Positions 43,016 through 52,700 of a DNA stretch of 64,000 nucleotides are shown here, one piece after another (within the stretch, counting starts at the first letter, position 1; each line of letters opens with the position of its first letter). This DNA is from Acetobacter musti (GTDB lineage Bacteria; Pseudomonadota; Alphaproteobacteria; Acetobacterales; Acetobacteraceae), in contig NZ_WOTB01000002.1 of NCBI RefSeq assembly GCF_011516835.1, forward strand, positions 124,001-188,000, written 5' to 3'. Made by a program: the position numbers and the translations under genes. The notes beneath the pieces are model-generated. The model was not told where the DNA came from, ran no database searches, and saw only the letters and a list, made by a program, of their open reading frames with translations.

Positions 43016-43546
43016 GTCTTCTGGATAGTCGTAAGGACAGGAGTCGGTTTCTTCCGACTCTGAGCCCGGTCCCGGAAACGGGGCCGGGCTTTTTTTATGA
43101 CCGGAGGCGAAGAACGGCATATCACCGCGTCAGAATTACGCGTGCCGCCATCGCGTGCAACGCATGGCAATGCCAGAAAATAAGACTTATTCAATATCGG
43201 GATGGCGCAATATAACCTCCGCGTGATCTTCCAAAGGTCATAAAAACCCCACGATTACGTGTGCGAACGCATGGCGCGCCGTCAGTTTGAAATAATAAGA
43301 AATAATCCGTGAACACTTGTCCCGGACTTCGCGGCGGGCGGATAAGAAGAGATCGGGTGATCAAGCTTTGTTTCGCGGATTGTGATAACAAGCTTGTGGG
43401 ATTATTGAATCGCCGTAATGCAGTGCGTTTGTCACGCCTGATGGATTTTGCCTGAACGGCAGCCCGGATGGCGGGACCGAGCGTATTGTGAGAGCGGGGC
43501 CTGTTTTAGCGAGGCTTTTGAGTATGTCAGAACCGAGGGACGTACG
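43016..43546 (+). promoter_or_regulatory. Leader and promoter region of the quinol oxidase operon
   Basis: This 531-base gap holds the terminator of the preceding gene, then an AT-richer stretch (43160-43420) with no plausible protein. It includes the perfect 10-base palindrome ACAAGCTTGT at 43388-43397 and a related TCAAGCTTTG at 43361-43370, 27 bases upstream, about 160 bases before the cyoA start. These are candidate binding sites of a respiratory regulator; no consensus promoter was assigned with confidence. GAGGGA lies seven bases before the cyoA ATG. Confidence 0.4.
43041..43097 (+). terminator. Double-hairpin terminator of the Bax-inhibitor family gene
   Basis: First hairpin GAGTCGG-tttctt-CCGACTC (43041-43060), then AGCCCGGTCCC (43063-43073) with GGGGCCGGGCT (43080-43090), followed by a seven-T run. 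Strong intrinsic terminator 25-80 bases after the stop. Confidence 0.9.
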
Positions 43547-44470
43547 ATGAGAAATAAGTACCTGAAGGGGGCGGCCAGACTGGCTGGTCTTGCTTCGGTG
43601 CTTCCACTGGCAGGGTGTGAACTTGACACCCTGGACCCGAAAGGGCCGGTGGGAGACCAACTCAAACATCTGATCGTTGAATCAACGATCGCCATGCTCA
43701 TTGTGGTTGTTCCGACAATCATCCTGGTGTGTGCCTTTGCCTGGAAATACCGGGCCTCCAACACGGAAGCCGAATATCTTCCGAAATGGAGTCACTCAAA
43801 TAAGATCGAGGTGGCGATCTGGGGTATTCCCACGATTATCATCGCGTTCCTAGCTGTCATCACTTATCAGACCTGCCATTCTCTGGATCCGTATCGTCCG
43901 CTCGATGAGGAAGCTCAGACAAAGCCGCTGAATGTCGAAGTGGTGGCGCTGGACTGGAAATGGCTGTTCATCTACCCGGATGAAGGCATTGCGACGGTCA
44001 ATCAGCTCGCCATTCCGGTCAATCAGCCTGTTCATTTCGTGATCACGTCTGATTCCGTCATGAACTCATTCTTCATTCCGCGTCTTGGCTCGATGATCTA
44101 CGCCATGGCCGGCATGCAGACGCAGCTTCACCTGATGGCCAGCCAGGCTGGTGATTATGCCGGTGAATCAGCAAATTACAGTGGTCGCGGTTTCTCGGAC
44201 ATGAAGTTCCGCACGCTTGCAATGCCCCGTGATCAGTACGATGCGTGGGTTGAGAAGGTCCGTGCCTCTTCTGATCAGCTTGATGGTCAGAACTACGCCA
44301 GGCTTGCTGCTCCGAGCGAGGCCGACCCCGTGAAATACTTCTCGCACGTTGAAGGCAACCTCTTCGACACCATTGTCGCGAAGTACAACAATGGCATGGT
44401 CATGGACACAGCAACGGGCCAGAAAAAGTCTGTTCAGGCTGCAATGTCCGACATGAACATGAAGGAGTAG
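43547..44470 (+). CDS. cyoA: Ubiquinol oxidase subunit II
   Basis: Subunit II of a haem-copper terminal quinol oxidase (called cyaB in Acetobacter). The 307-residue lipoprotein precursor has lipobox LAGC (LPLAGCELD). Two membrane helices follow (about 45-70 and 90-110), then the periplasmic cupredoxin domain (about 125-240, with VEVVALDWKWLFIYPDEGIATVNQ). The CuA-binding cysteines of cytochrome c oxidases are absent, as expected for a quinol enzyme. ATG 43547 is preferred over the earlier open frame because of GAGGGA and the signal peptide. The operon order II-I-III-IV follows. Confidence 0.95.
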   Translation: MRNKYLKGAARLAGLASVLPLAGCELDTLDPKGPVGDQLKHLIVESTIAMLIVVVPTIILVCAFAWKYRASNTEAEYLPKWSHSNKIEVAIWGIPTIIIAFLAVITYQTCHSLDPYRPLDEEAQTKPLNVEVVALDWKWLFIYPDEGIATVNQLAIPVNQPVHFVITSDSVMNSFFIPRLGSMIYAMAGMQTQLHLMASQAGDYAGESANYSGRGFSDMKFRTLAMPRDQYDAWVEKVRASSDQLDGQNYARLAAPSEADPVKYFSHVEGNLFDTIVAKYNNGMVMDTATGQKKSVQAAMSDMNMKE

Positions 44471-44476
44471 GATCTA

Positions 44477-46468
44477 ATGCTAGGGAGATTATCATTCGCA
44501 GATATTCCTGTGGATGTGCCGATCCTTGTCGGTACATTCCTCGGGGTAGCGATTGTTGGTATCACGGTCCTCGGCCTGATCACCTATTACGGCAAATGGG
44601 GCTATCTCTGGAAAGAGTGGTTCACGTCTGTCGATCATAAGCGTCTGGCGATCATGTACGTCGTCGTCGGTCTGCTTGCTCTCGTGCGCGGCTTCGCCGA
44701 CGCGATCATGATGCGTACCCAGCTTGCGCTGGCCTACGCAGGCAACCCCGGTTATCTGCCACCTCACCATTACGATCAGATCTTCTCCGCTCACGGAACG
44801 ATCATGATCTTCTTCATGGCGATGGTGATCATGACGGCGCTGTTCAACCTCATCGTGCCGCTTCAGATCGGTGCGCGTGACGTTGCCTTCCCGTTCCTGA
44901 ACAACCTGAGCTTCTGGATGACCACGGTCGCGTTCGCGCTGATCAACGTCTCCCTGTTCATCGGTGAGTTCTCGCAGTGCGGCTGGCTGGCCTATCCGCC
45001 TCTGTCCGAAGCTCAGTTCAGCCCTGGCGTCGGTGTCGATTACTACATCATGGCAGTTCAGATTTCCGGTGTCGGAACGTTGCTGACAGGTGTGAACTTC
45101 TTCGTCACCATCGTTAAGATGCGCGCTCCTGGCATGACCTGGATGAAACTGCCGGTGTTCTGCTGGACCGCTCTCTGCGCCTGCGTGCTCATCATGGTGG
45201 CCTTCCCGGTTCTGACCGTCGCCGTCGCGCTTCTTGGTCTCGACCGTTATTTTGGGATGCACTTCTTCACCAATGATGGTGGCGGCAACCAGATGCTCTA
45301 CCTCGACCTGATCTGGGCCTGGGGACATCCGGAAGTCTACATCCTCATCATTCCGGCGTTCGGCGTGTTCTCTGAAGTCGTTCCGACCTTCTCTGAAAAG
45401 CCGCTCTTCGGTTACGCCACGATGGTCTACGCAACCTGCGCGATCATGGTGCTGTCATTCCTTGTCTGGGTGCACCACTTCTTCACGATGGGTGCGGGTG
45501 CCGACGTCAATGCCTTCTTCGGTATCATGACGATGATCATCTCGATCCCGACGGGTGTGAAACTCTTCAACTGGATGTTCACCATGTACAAAGGGCGGGT
45601 CGAGTTCCACGCCACGATGTACTGGGCCATCGGCTTCATGATCACCTTCTCGATCGGCGGTATGACTGGCGTGATGATGGCGATCCCTGCGGCTGACTTT
45701 GTTCTCCACAACTCTCTCTTCCTGATCGCTCACTTCCACAACGTCATCATCGGCGGTGTTTATTTCGGTTATGTCTGCGGCCTGAACTTCTGGGCTCCGA
45801 AAGCTCTGGGCTTCAAATTCAACGAAGCATGGGGTAAGCGCGCTTTCTGGTTCTGGTTTGTCGGCTTCTACTTCGCCTTCATGCCGCTCTACGTGCTCGG
45901 CTTCGACGGTATGACCCGTCGTCTGAACCACTATGACAATCCGAACTGGTATCCGTGGCTCCTGGTGGCCGAATTCGGTGCGGTTCTGATCCTGTTCGGT
46001 ATCGTGTGTCAGGTTACCCAGATCTACGTCTCGATCCGTGACCGTAATCTGCCTGAGAACATCGATGTGACAGGTGATCCGTGGAACGCCCGTTCGCTCG
46101 AATGGTCGACCTCGTCACCGCCGCCGCCGTACAACTTCGCGATCATCCCGCACATTCATGAACTCGATGCGTTCATGCATGACAAAGAGAATGGTATCGA
46201 CACGCGCCATGCGGGCGGCCCTTACGAGCCGATCCACATGCCGAAGAATACGGCTGCCGGCTTCTTTGTCGGTGCGTTCAGCTTCGTCTTCGGATTTGCC
46301 ATGATCTGGTACATCTGGTGGCTGGCCGCGATCGGACTGGTGGGAGTTTTCGCAACCGTGATCGCACGCAGTGCGAACCACGACGTCGATTACTACATCC
46401 CCGCCGAGGAAGTTGCGCGCATCGAGAACGAGCACTCCCGCAAACTTATGGCACAGGCGGCTGAGTAA
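44477..46468 (+). CDS. cyoB: Ubiquinol oxidase subunit I
   Basis: Catalytic subunit (cyaA in Acetobacter) that reduces oxygen to water and pumps protons. The 663-residue protein has about 15 helices. Key marks: the low-spin haem His in [14 protein letters not shown], the CuB/cross-linked His-Tyr in [12 protein letters not shown], the CuB histidines in VWVHHFFT, and the haem ligands in [10 protein letters not shown]. The proton-channel region LNNLSFW and the QXXQ quinol-site area near the N-terminus are present. Whether the haem is a1 or o type cannot be read from the sequence. It lies six bases after cyoA. Confidence 0.97.
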   Translation: MLGRLSFADIPVDVPILVGTFLGVAIVGITVLGLITYYGKWGYLWKEWFTSVDHKRLAIMYVVVGLLALVRGFADAIMMRTQLALAYAGNPGYLPPHHYDQIFSAHGTIMIFFMAMVIMTALFNLIVPLQIGARDVAFPFLNNLSFWMTTVAFALINVSLFIGEFSQCGWLAYPPLSEAQFSPGVGVDYYIMAVQISGVGTLLTGVNFFVTIVKMRAPGMTWMKLPVFCWTALCACVLIMVAFPVLTVAVALLGLDRYFGMHFFTNDGGGNQMLYLDLIWAWGHPEVYILIIPAFGVFSEVVPTFSEKPLFGYATMVYATCAIMVLSFLVWVHHFFTMGAGADVNAFFGIMTMIISIPTGVKLFNWMFTMYKGRVEFHATMYWAIGFMITFSIGGMTGVMMAIPAADFVLHNSLFLIAHFHNVIIGGVYFGYVCGLNFWAPKALGFKFNEAWGKRAFWFWFVGFYFAFMPLYVLGFDGMTRRLNHYDNPNWYPWLLVAEFGAVLILFGIVCQVTQIYVSIRDRNLPENIDVTGDPWNARSLEWSTSSPPPPYNFAIIPHIHELDAFMHDKENGIDTRHAGGPYEPIHMPKNTAAGFFVGAFSFVFGFAMIWYIWWLAAIGLVGVFATVIARSANHDVDYYIPAEEVARIENEHSRKLMAQAAE

Positions 46469-47073
46469 TGGCGCACGATACAACAACTGCTGACGCGCAC
46501 GCAGATCACGGACACCACGAATTACCCACGGTGTTCGGGTTCTGGGTGTATCTGATGACGGACTGCATCATCTTCGGATCGCTGTTCGCCGTCTTCGCGG
46601 TCCTCCACAATCAGTTTGACGGAGGACCGACCGGTAAGGAACTTTTTGAGATTTCGGGGCTCGCGCTGGAAACAGCGCTCCTCCTGATCTCGAGCATCAC
46701 CTACGGTTTCGGTATGATCGCCGCCCATAAGGGCGAGATCAAATCGGTTATGATGTGGCTGGCCGTAACCTTCCTTCTCGGTCTCGGGTTCGTCTTCCTT
46801 GAAGTGAAGGAATTCGCCCACATGATCGCCGAGGGCGCGGGACCTGACCGCAGTGCCTTCCTCTCGGCCTTCTTCACGCTGGTGTCGACACACGGTCTGC
46901 ATGTCAGCTGCGGTCTGATCTGGATCGTCACGCTGATCGTTCAGCTCGCCGGCACAACGGCGATCTCCGAGCGCATGATGAACAAGCTCACAATGCTGAG
47001 CCTGTTCTGGCACTTCCTCGACATCGTGTGGATCTGCGTGTTCACCTATGTCTATCTGGCGAGCATGATCTGA
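46468..47073 (+). CDS. cyoC: Ubiquinol oxidase subunit III
   Basis: Five-helix structural subunit (cyaC) of the terminal oxidase. The 201-residue protein has an N-terminal His/Asp-rich tail (TTADAHADHGHHELP). It is followed by TVFGFWVYLMTDCIIFGSLFAVF and the conserved ESAT-like segments LISSITYGFGMIAAHKG and FFTLVSTHGLHVSCGLIW, and ends FWHFLDIVWICVFTYVYL. Its ATG shares one base with the cyoB stop (TAATG), indicating coupling. Confidence 0.96.
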   Translation: MAHDTTTADAHADHGHHELPTVFGFWVYLMTDCIIFGSLFAVFAVLHNQFDGGPTGKELFEISGLALETALLLISSITYGFGMIAAHKGEIKSVMMWLAVTFLLGLGFVFLEVKEFAHMIAEGAGPDRSAFLSAFFTLVSTHGLHVSCGLIWIVTLIVQLAGTTAISERMMNKLTMLSLFWHFLDIVWICVFTYVYLASMI

Positions 47074-47405
47074 TGAGTACTGACCATTCAGCCCATTCTG
47101 AGTCCGGACATGGCGGGGCAGGTGCCTATGCTATCGGGTTCGGCCTTGCCGTAGTCCTGACGATCGCGTCATTCATGGTCGTCATGGGGCACAGCCTGTC
47201 CCCCTCCGCGACACTTATGGCAATCTCCGTGCTGGCGGCAATTCAGGTGGTCGTCCATCTGATTTTCTTCCTGCACATGAACACGACGGCAGAGGCGAAG
47301 TGGAACAACAATGTGTTCCTCTTCACCCTCATGTTCGTTGCGATCTTCATTGTTGGCACGCTGTTCATCATGGACAACACGGCCGCGCACATGATGTCGC
47401 GTTGA
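47073..47405 (+). CDS. cyoD: Ubiquinol oxidase subunit IV
   Basis: Small 110-residue assembly subunit (cyaD) with three membrane helices (AYAIGFGLAVVLTIASF, ATLMAISVLAAIQVVVHLIFFLHM and FLFTLMFVAIFIVGTLFIMDN). The ATG at 47073 shares one base with the cyoC stop (TGATG). The open frame extends upstream into cyoC, but that part is a shadow. A perfect 16-base-pair terminator begins 41 bases after the stop, closing the cyoABCD operon. No cyoE (haem O synthase) or surF-type gene follows in this window. Confidence 0.95.
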   Translation: MSTDHSAHSESGHGGAGAYAIGFGLAVVLTIASFMVVMGHSLSPSATLMAISVLAAIQVVVHLIFFLHMNTTAEAKWNNNVFLFTLMFVAIFIVGTLFIMDNTAAHMMSR

Positions 47406-47445
47406 TCTGACAGTCCGCAGGACCGCTCCGGCGGTCCGTCTGACA

Positions 47446-47489
47446 CAGAAAAACCCCGCTCCGGCGAAAGCCAGAGCGGGGTTTTTCTG
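47446..47489 (+). terminator. Terminator of the quinol oxidase operon
   Basis: Perfect 16-base stem CAGAAAAACCCCGCTC (47446-47461) with GAGCGGGGTTTTTCTG (47474-47489) around a 12-base loop. The T run is part of the stem, so it can work on both strands. Confidence 0.92.
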
Positions 47490-47607
47490 TTCTGGCCGGA
47501 AAGATCGTCACCCGGATCTGCCGCAGACAGCTATCCGTCCGGATACCCGGTCTTCTTTGTGCAAAAGCAAGGCGTTGATGTATTTTGTAAATACACAGGC
47601 GGGATGG

Positions 47608-47674
47608 CTTCTCGGGGCTTTGCCCCGAACCCTACAAAGGGACGCAGTCCCTTTGATCCCGGTCTATGAAATTA
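47608..47674 (-). repeat. Dispersed two-hairpin repeat, copy D
   Basis: Near-identical to copy C but in the opposite orientation. It has the hairpin TCGGGGC/GCCCCGA at 47612-47628 and the perfect hairpin CAAAGGGAC/GTCCCTTTG at 47635-47655, then the ATCCCGGTCT leader. It lies in the 422-base gap between the quinol oxidase operon and fdxA; the gap has no gene. Confidence 0.88.
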
Positions 47675-47750
47675 AAAGGGTGAAGGCGGCCAGAGCCCTT
47701 ACGGGTGCAGGAACGCCCTGCTCTGTCTTTTGTTTGTAAAAACCGCCAAA

Positions 47751-47797
47751 GAAAAGCCCCTGTTCCCGCCACCAGGAGGCAGGAACAGGGGCTTTTC
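47751..47797 (-). terminator. Terminator of fdxA
   Basis: Perfect 16-base stem GAAAAGCCCCTGTTCC (47751-47766) with GGAACAGGGGCTTTTC (47782-47797). It lies 30 bases after the fdxA stop on the reverse strand and is symmetrical enough to act on both strands. Confidence 0.9.
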
Positions 47798-47827
47798 AGA
47801 TTACGCCAGCGCTATGAGGCAGCCGGA

Positions 47828-48160
47828 TCAGTCTTTCTGCGGTTCGCTGGAAAGCAGCTCTTTCTTGCCCGGCTTGTCTTTCCACTCTTCCGCATCAGCC
47901 GGCGGCGTTCCCTTGCGGGTAATGTTCGGCCAGGACGTCGAATATTTCGCGTTGATTTCCGCCCACGCAGTGGCACGGTCATCGCTGTCCGGAAAGATTG
48001 CCTCGGCAGGGCATTCCGGCTCACAGACACCACAGTCGATGCACTCATCAGGATTAATGACGAGGAAATTCTCGCCAGCGTAGAAGCAGTCCACCGGGCA
48101 GACTTCCACGCAATCCATGAACTTGCAGCGAATGCAGTTTTCAGTGACCACGTAGGTCAT
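47828..48160 (-). CDS. fdxA: 7Fe ferredoxin FdxA
   Basis: Small electron carrier with one [3Fe-4S] and one [4Fe-4S] cluster. The 110-residue protein has N-terminal cysteines [19 protein letters not shown] and the second set [16 protein letters not shown], followed by the acidic alphaproteobacterial tail (about 60-110) with [12 protein letters not shown]. An ATG two codons earlier (48166) abuts GGAG, so the ATG at 48160, seven bases from GGAG, is the better start. It normally lies near a helicase gene and carD; the helicase is here, carD is not. Confidence 0.96.
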   Translation of the reverse strand: MTYVVTENCIRCKFMDCVEVCPVDCFYAGENFLVINPDECIDCGVCEPECPAEAIFPDSDDRATAWAEINAKYSTSWPNITRKGTPPADAEEWKDKPGKKELLSSEPQKD

Positions 48161-48420
48161 CGGCATCTCCGATCATCAGATGTTCGACAGGGCGTCGATA
48201 TTGAAAATGCGCGGATCGACCGACCCTGTGCGCGTGTGCAGGCGCGCAGATATGCGGGCGTTTTCTTAATGAAGCAAGTCATCACGGCGGAAGTTCTGAT
48301 AAACGTATCCGTCGTGCTTCACGCGCCACCGATGCTGGCGCCGAAAGACGTCGCAATGCAAGGGAATGCGCGCCGGATTGCCTGTTCTTCATGTCGGAAA
48401 CAACGATCCGCACAGGCTGA

Positions 48421-50997
48421 TTAAGCAGGACCACCAGGGAAAAGAGTCGCGAGTGCCGCGAACGCATTATCCGGGCTGTGTCTCGCCCGTCGGGACGCCC
48501 CCCGATTATGGCGCGGCTTCGCCGGCCTCACACGCGCAAGCATCCATACAGGAGAAGGCCCGTAAACACCGGCTGGCAGAGGCGTCGGCGATGTAAGCCG
48601 GAAGCCGAGAGCTTTCAGAATCGCTGGAAGCTCCTTTCGCGGAACCCCGAGCCATGGAGCGAAATCGGCACGCAGGGCCGTATCGGACTGCATGCCACGC
48701 GCCGTCAGCTCCGCACAAAGCCGCTCCGCCATATCAATCCTCAGACGGACCGGCCCGCACGGCATCCAGCCAAGCCGGGAAAGCAGTGATGACGGGTACT
48801 GCTCAGCCGGGACGGAAACAGCTCCCGGCGGGGGAAGATCCGGCGGACGGATATCCTCTGCAACAGCAAGCAGAAGCGCCCGCATTCTGGCTGGCCGGGG
48901 CTTCAGCAAGGCCGGAAGAAAGAGTTGCCCAAGGGCGATCCGCACACCGAGCCGTGCGAGAAGGCGGCTCGGAGAAGTGGCGCCCTGTGGAGTCTGCCCC
49001 GCCCCCTCCATGAGCTGGTGCACAGGCCCCCGGGCCGCGCGGTCGACCGCCGCCCCGGCTTCGGCGCGAAAAAGCGGCGCCAGTTCACGTTCGACCAGAT
49101 GCCGGAACGCGGAAGTCAGACGTGCTCTGACACGCTCCCGCTGCTTCGTGTCGAGCAGTTCGTCGCCGCGTGTCTCGATCGCCGGACGCAGAATGTCGCG
49201 ACCCGGCCGGAGCCGTGCGATCATCGCCTCCTGCCAGTACACCTCGCCGGTTCCGTAATCGAACCGGAACGCGGTGTCGGGTGCATCACAGCACGCCGCG
49301 ACGCGAAACGGGATTTCCGTCCGCATGGCGCGGCGGGCCGCGCGGGCCAGGGTGACACGATCGGACTGCGGCAGAGTCGTATCCATATGGAGCGTAAAAC
49401 CCTGCATCCGCCCGACAGGATGGCCTTCGACAATCACTTCGCCATTATGCTGCACCGCGGACAGGAGAGGGGTACTGTCCTCGTTTTCCAGCAGCCTGAT
49501 GAGATGAGCCGATCTCCGGTCGACAAAACGGGCGGTCAGGCGTTCATGCAGCGCGTCGGAAACCTTGTCCTCGACGGCGCGCGTCCGTTCCTGCCAGAGC
49601 GGCGCGTTGCTGACCCAGTTTTCGCGATTGGCGATATAGGACCAGATGCGGATGCCGGCGAGACGCTGCATCAGCGTATCCACATCGCCGTCCGCCCGGT
49701 CGAGATGACGGAGCTGTTCCTCCAGCCACTGTGCCGGCAGGCGACGCTGTTCGACCAGAAGTGTGAAAACGCGCGCACAGAGCTGTGCATGACTTCGCTC
49801 TCCGATCTTGCGGAAGTCCGGAATCTGACAGACATCCCAGAGCTGACGGGTGCGGGCACGGCCGATGGCGAACATCCTGACCTGCGGCTCATCGATCAGC
49901 GCCCCCAGGGTCAGCGCGTCGCTGGCGGGGTCGCTCGCCTGAAGACCACGCAGGGGAGGGGGCACCGAAAGACTGGCCAGCAGGGCGCGGGGAGAGGTGA
50001 AATCCAGAGCGTCATTGCGCCAGATGAGACGTTCGACAGGGTCGAACTGATGCGTCTCGACCGCTTCGATGATCTGCTCCGGAATCGGCGGACAGCGGCC
50101 CGTCGTGCCAAACGTCCCGTCACGCGCGCCACGTCCGGCGCGTCCGGCAATCTGGGCAATCTCAGCCGCGGTGAGGGAACGGCGCCGCATCCCATCGAAT
50201 TTTGAGAGCCCGGCGAATGCGACATGGGCAATGTCCATGTTCAGACCCATGCCAATGGCGTCGGTGGCGACGAGATAATCGACCTCCCGGTCCTGATAAA
50301 GCGCCACCTGAGCATTGCGCGTTCGCGGCGACATCTGCCCCATCACCACAGCGCAGCCACCCCGCCGGGTCCGGATCAGCTCGGCGATGGCATAGAGCTC
50401 AGCAGCGGAAAAGGCCACGATGGCGGATCGCGGCGGGAGCTTTTCCAGCCGGATGGCGCCCGTCGCGGTCAGCGCGGAGAGGCGGGGGCGCGTATCGATG
50501 GTGATGCCGGGAAGCAGACGTCGCAGCAGAGGCGCCATGGTCTCGGCGCCGAGAAACAGCGTCTCCTCCCGCCCTCTGGCATGCAGCAGGCGGGACGTGA
50601 AAATATGCCCGCGCTCCGGATCGGCGCAGAGCTGGATCTCATCAACGGCGAGAAAAGCCACATCCCGGTCAGCCGGCATCGCCTCGACAGTGCAGGAAAA
50701 CCACCGGGCGTCAGGCGGGACAATCTTCTCTTCGCCGGTAATCAGTCCGACGCGGGCGGCGCCTTTCTGAGCCACCATGCGCTCGTAATTTTCGCGCGCG
50801 AGCAGCCGGAGCGGGAAACCGATGATTCCGGACGGATGCGCGAGCATGCGCTCAATGGCGTAATGCGTCTTGCCGGTATTCGTCGGCCCCAGCACCGCGT
50901 GGAGATGATCGTCCGCATCCCGGCTGGCCGGGGCGTGAGCACTCCCTGTCCCCGCCTGCAGGCGGAACGGGTTCGCGCGGGCATGAGACCCTGTCAT
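48421..50997 (-). CDS. SUV3-like ATP-dependent RNA/DNA helicase
   Basis: An 858-residue superfamily 2 helicase of the SUPV3L1/SUV3 group found in alphaproteobacteria and mitochondria. Motif I GPTNTGKT at 37-44, motif II DEIQ at 119-122, motif V DAIGMGLNM near 247-255 and motif VI QIAGRAGRG at 282-290. The RecA-like domains end near 340; the helical SUV3-C region follows. The last 300 residues are poorly conserved and end in a basic, proline-rich tail. In many alphaproteobacteria it is followed by an S4-domain RNA-binding gene, then fdxA. Here the 260 bases between helicase and fdxA contain no S4 protein. The role is probably RNA surveillance with a 3'-5' nuclease. Confidence 0.9.
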   Translation of the reverse strand: MTGSHARANPFRLQAGTGSAHAPASRDADDHLHAVLGPTNTGKTHYAIERMLAHPSGIIGFPLRLLARENYERMVAQKGAARVGLITGEEKIVPPDARWFSCTVEAMPADRDVAFLAVDEIQLCADPERGHIFTSRLLHARGREETLFLGAETMAPLLRRLLPGITIDTRPRLSALTATGAIRLEKLPPRSAIVAFSAAELYAIAELIRTRRGGCAVVMGQMSPRTRNAQVALYQDREVDYLVATDAIGMGLNMDIAHVAFAGLSKFDGMRRRSLTAAEIAQIAGRAGRGARDGTFGTTGRCPPIPEQIIEAVETHQFDPVERLIWRNDALDFTSPRALLASLSVPPPLRGLQASDPASDALTLGALIDEPQVRMFAIGRARTRQLWDVCQIPDFRKIGERSHAQLCARVFTLLVEQRRLPAQWLEEQLRHLDRADGDVDTLMQRLAGIRIWSYIANRENWVSNAPLWQERTRAVEDKVSDALHERLTARFVDRRSAHLIRLLENEDSTPLLSAVQHNGEVIVEGHPVGRMQGFTLHMDTTLPQSDRVTLARAARRAMRTEIPFRVAACCDAPDTAFRFDYGTGEVYWQEAMIARLRPGRDILRPAIETRGDELLDTKQRERVRARLTSAFRHLVERELAPLFRAEAGAAVDRAARGPVHQLMEGAGQTPQGATSPSRLLARLGVRIALGQLFLPALLKPRPARMRALLLAVAEDIRPPDLPPPGAVSVPAEQYPSSLLSRLGWMPCGPVRLRIDMAERLCAELTARGMQSDTALRADFAPWLGVPRKELPAILKALGFRLTSPTPLPAGVYGPSPVWMLARVRPAKPRHNRGASRRARHSPDNAFAALATLFPGGPA

Positions 50998-51135
50998 GAC
51001 CGTATGGTCGGATGGCCTGCCGCTAAATGCAAGTCAGCTTCTGGTGCGGAATGGTTACGGGACCGTTGCCTTGCGAACTGTTCAGGCGCAGCCTTGCATC
51101 TGAGACAGACAGAGGCAGCAGCGGAGAAGAGGACG

Positions 51136-52548
51136 ATGGCCGTGAAAGGGCTGAAATGCATCGCGACGGGACGACGGAAAGGCGCTGTCAGTGTGATTCA
51201 CGGCGTGCGGACCGCCGGCGAGAAAGCGCTCTCGGGTCTGGTCGGCGCGGCGGGCGCCCGTTTCGCGGTAAAAACGGGCTTCATGGCGAAACCGGGGGAA
51301 CACGCGATCGTGCCGGCCGCGGATGGCGGCATCGCAGCCCTGCTCGGCTTGCCACCGGCCGGAACGGCCGACCCGTTCGTCTTCGGCGCCCTGGCGCGGG
51401 CGCTGCCGGAAGGAACATGGCGGTTCGCCCTGCCACCCGATGTAAACGCCGGACAGGCGACACTTGGTTTCGCGCTCGGCGCCTATCGTTTCACCCTCGG
51501 TAAGGAGGGAGCGGCATCAGCGACTCTTTACGACGAGTCCCCCGATCCGCTGGCCGTGGAGACAGCGCGTTCGATCTGGCTCGGCCGCGATCTGATCAAC
51601 CTGCCGGCGAACCTGCTCGGTCCCTCCGAACTGACGGATCACGCCGTCGCGGCCGTGGAGCCGTTCGGTGCGAAGACGAAAGTGATCAAGGGAGCGGCTC
51701 TCGAAAAAGCCTATCCGTTACTGGCTCATGTCGGAAACGGATCGGACCGCAAACCACGCGTTGTGCTGGTCAGCTGGGCCGGATCGAAAGCCACAAAGGA
51801 CGCCCCGCTGCTCTCCCTCGTGGGAAAAGGGGTCTGTTTCGATTCCGGCGGATACGATCTCAAGCCCGCATCGGGCATGTTACGCATGAAAAAGGATATG
51901 GGCGGAGCGGCGACCGTGCTCGCCCTCGCGCGCCTGATCATGGCGCGGGATCTGCCCGTCAGACTGGAAATGAGACTGGGCTGCGTTGAAAATTCCGTAT
52001 CAGGCCACGCCATGCGTCCGCTCGATGTCGTAACGGCGCGAAATGGCCTGACAGTGGAGATCGGCAACACGGATGCGGAGGGGAGGCTGGTAATGGCCGA
52101 TCTGCTGACCGAGGCAAGCGAGGCGAAACCGTCCCTGCTGCTGGATGTCGCGACCCTGACGGGCGCCGCCCGCGTGGCCCTGGGGCCGGACATTCCGGCC
52201 CTGATGTGCAATGATGATGATGTCGCCGCAGCAATGATCAGCGCCGGAACCGCCGTTTCCGATCCTTTATGGCGCCTGCCGCTGTGGGACGGATACCGTG
52301 AATGGATGCGGAGTTCTGTCGCGGATGTTAATAATATCTCATCCAGACCATTTGCAGGCGCAATAACAGCGGCTTTGTTTCTTGACCGGTTCGTCAGCTC
52401 TGGGGTGCGCTGGGCTCATATCGACAGCTATGCCTGGAACGATCAGACACGCCCCGGACGGCCGGAAGGCGGGGAAATCCCCGGCTTAAGAGCGATTTTT
52501 GCATCCCTGCCCCAGGCTCTCCGTCTGACTGATTTATTAAATTCGTGA
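51136..52548 (+). CDS. Leucyl aminopeptidase (M17 family)
   Basis: A 470-residue cytosolic metallo-aminopeptidase. The C-terminal catalytic domain (about 170-465) has the two-metal signature: VGKGVCFDSGGYDLKPASGM, MKKDMGGAATVLAL and the diagnostic NTDAEGRLVMADLL. The N-terminal domain (1-160) is divergent and shorter than in PepA, as in the PepB-like alphaproteobacterial group, so the symbol is left open. The frame runs 300 codons further upstream, but that part is antisense to the helicase gene. The ATG at 51136, preceded by GAGAAGAGGACG, is the real start. Confidence 0.93.
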   Translation: MAVKGLKCIATGRRKGAVSVIHGVRTAGEKALSGLVGAAGARFAVKTGFMAKPGEHAIVPAADGGIAALLGLPPAGTADPFVFGALARALPEGTWRFALPPDVNAGQATLGFALGAYRFTLGKEGAASATLYDESPDPLAVETARSIWLGRDLINLPANLLGPSELTDHAVAAVEPFGAKTKVIKGAALEKAYPLLAHVGNGSDRKPRVVLVSWAGSKATKDAPLLSLVGKGVCFDSGGYDLKPASGMLRMKKDMGGAATVLALARLIMARDLPVRLEMRLGCVENSVSGHAMRPLDVVTARNGLTVEIGNTDAEGRLVMADLLTEASEAKPSLLLDVATLTGAARVALGPDIPALMCNDDDVAAAMISAGTAVSDPLWRLPLWDGYREWMRSSVADVNNISSRPFAGAITAALFLDRFVSSGVRWAHIDSYAWNDQTRPGRPEGGEIPGLRAIFASLPQALRLTDLLNS

Positions 52549-52700
52549 GAATAACGATGTTGGAAGGCAACTATTCATTTGCTGCGGGTTTAAATCGCTC
52601 AGAGACGGTCTATATGACCTCCCAACGATCAACGCCGGCTTGCTGACCGGCTCTTCACGGGACTCCCGGTTCCGTGCTCGGAACAAAGGATACTGAACCC

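Noticed and set aside
47557-47739. A 60-residue forward frame between cyoD and fdxA
   Set aside because: It consists largely of the dispersed repeat copy D read in one frame, and similar peptides appear wherever the repeat occurs.
50224-51135. Long forward open frame continuous with the aminopeptidase gene
   Set aside because: It is antisense to the well-supported helicase gene and has an arginine/glycine-skewed composition; the real aminopeptidase starts at 51136.
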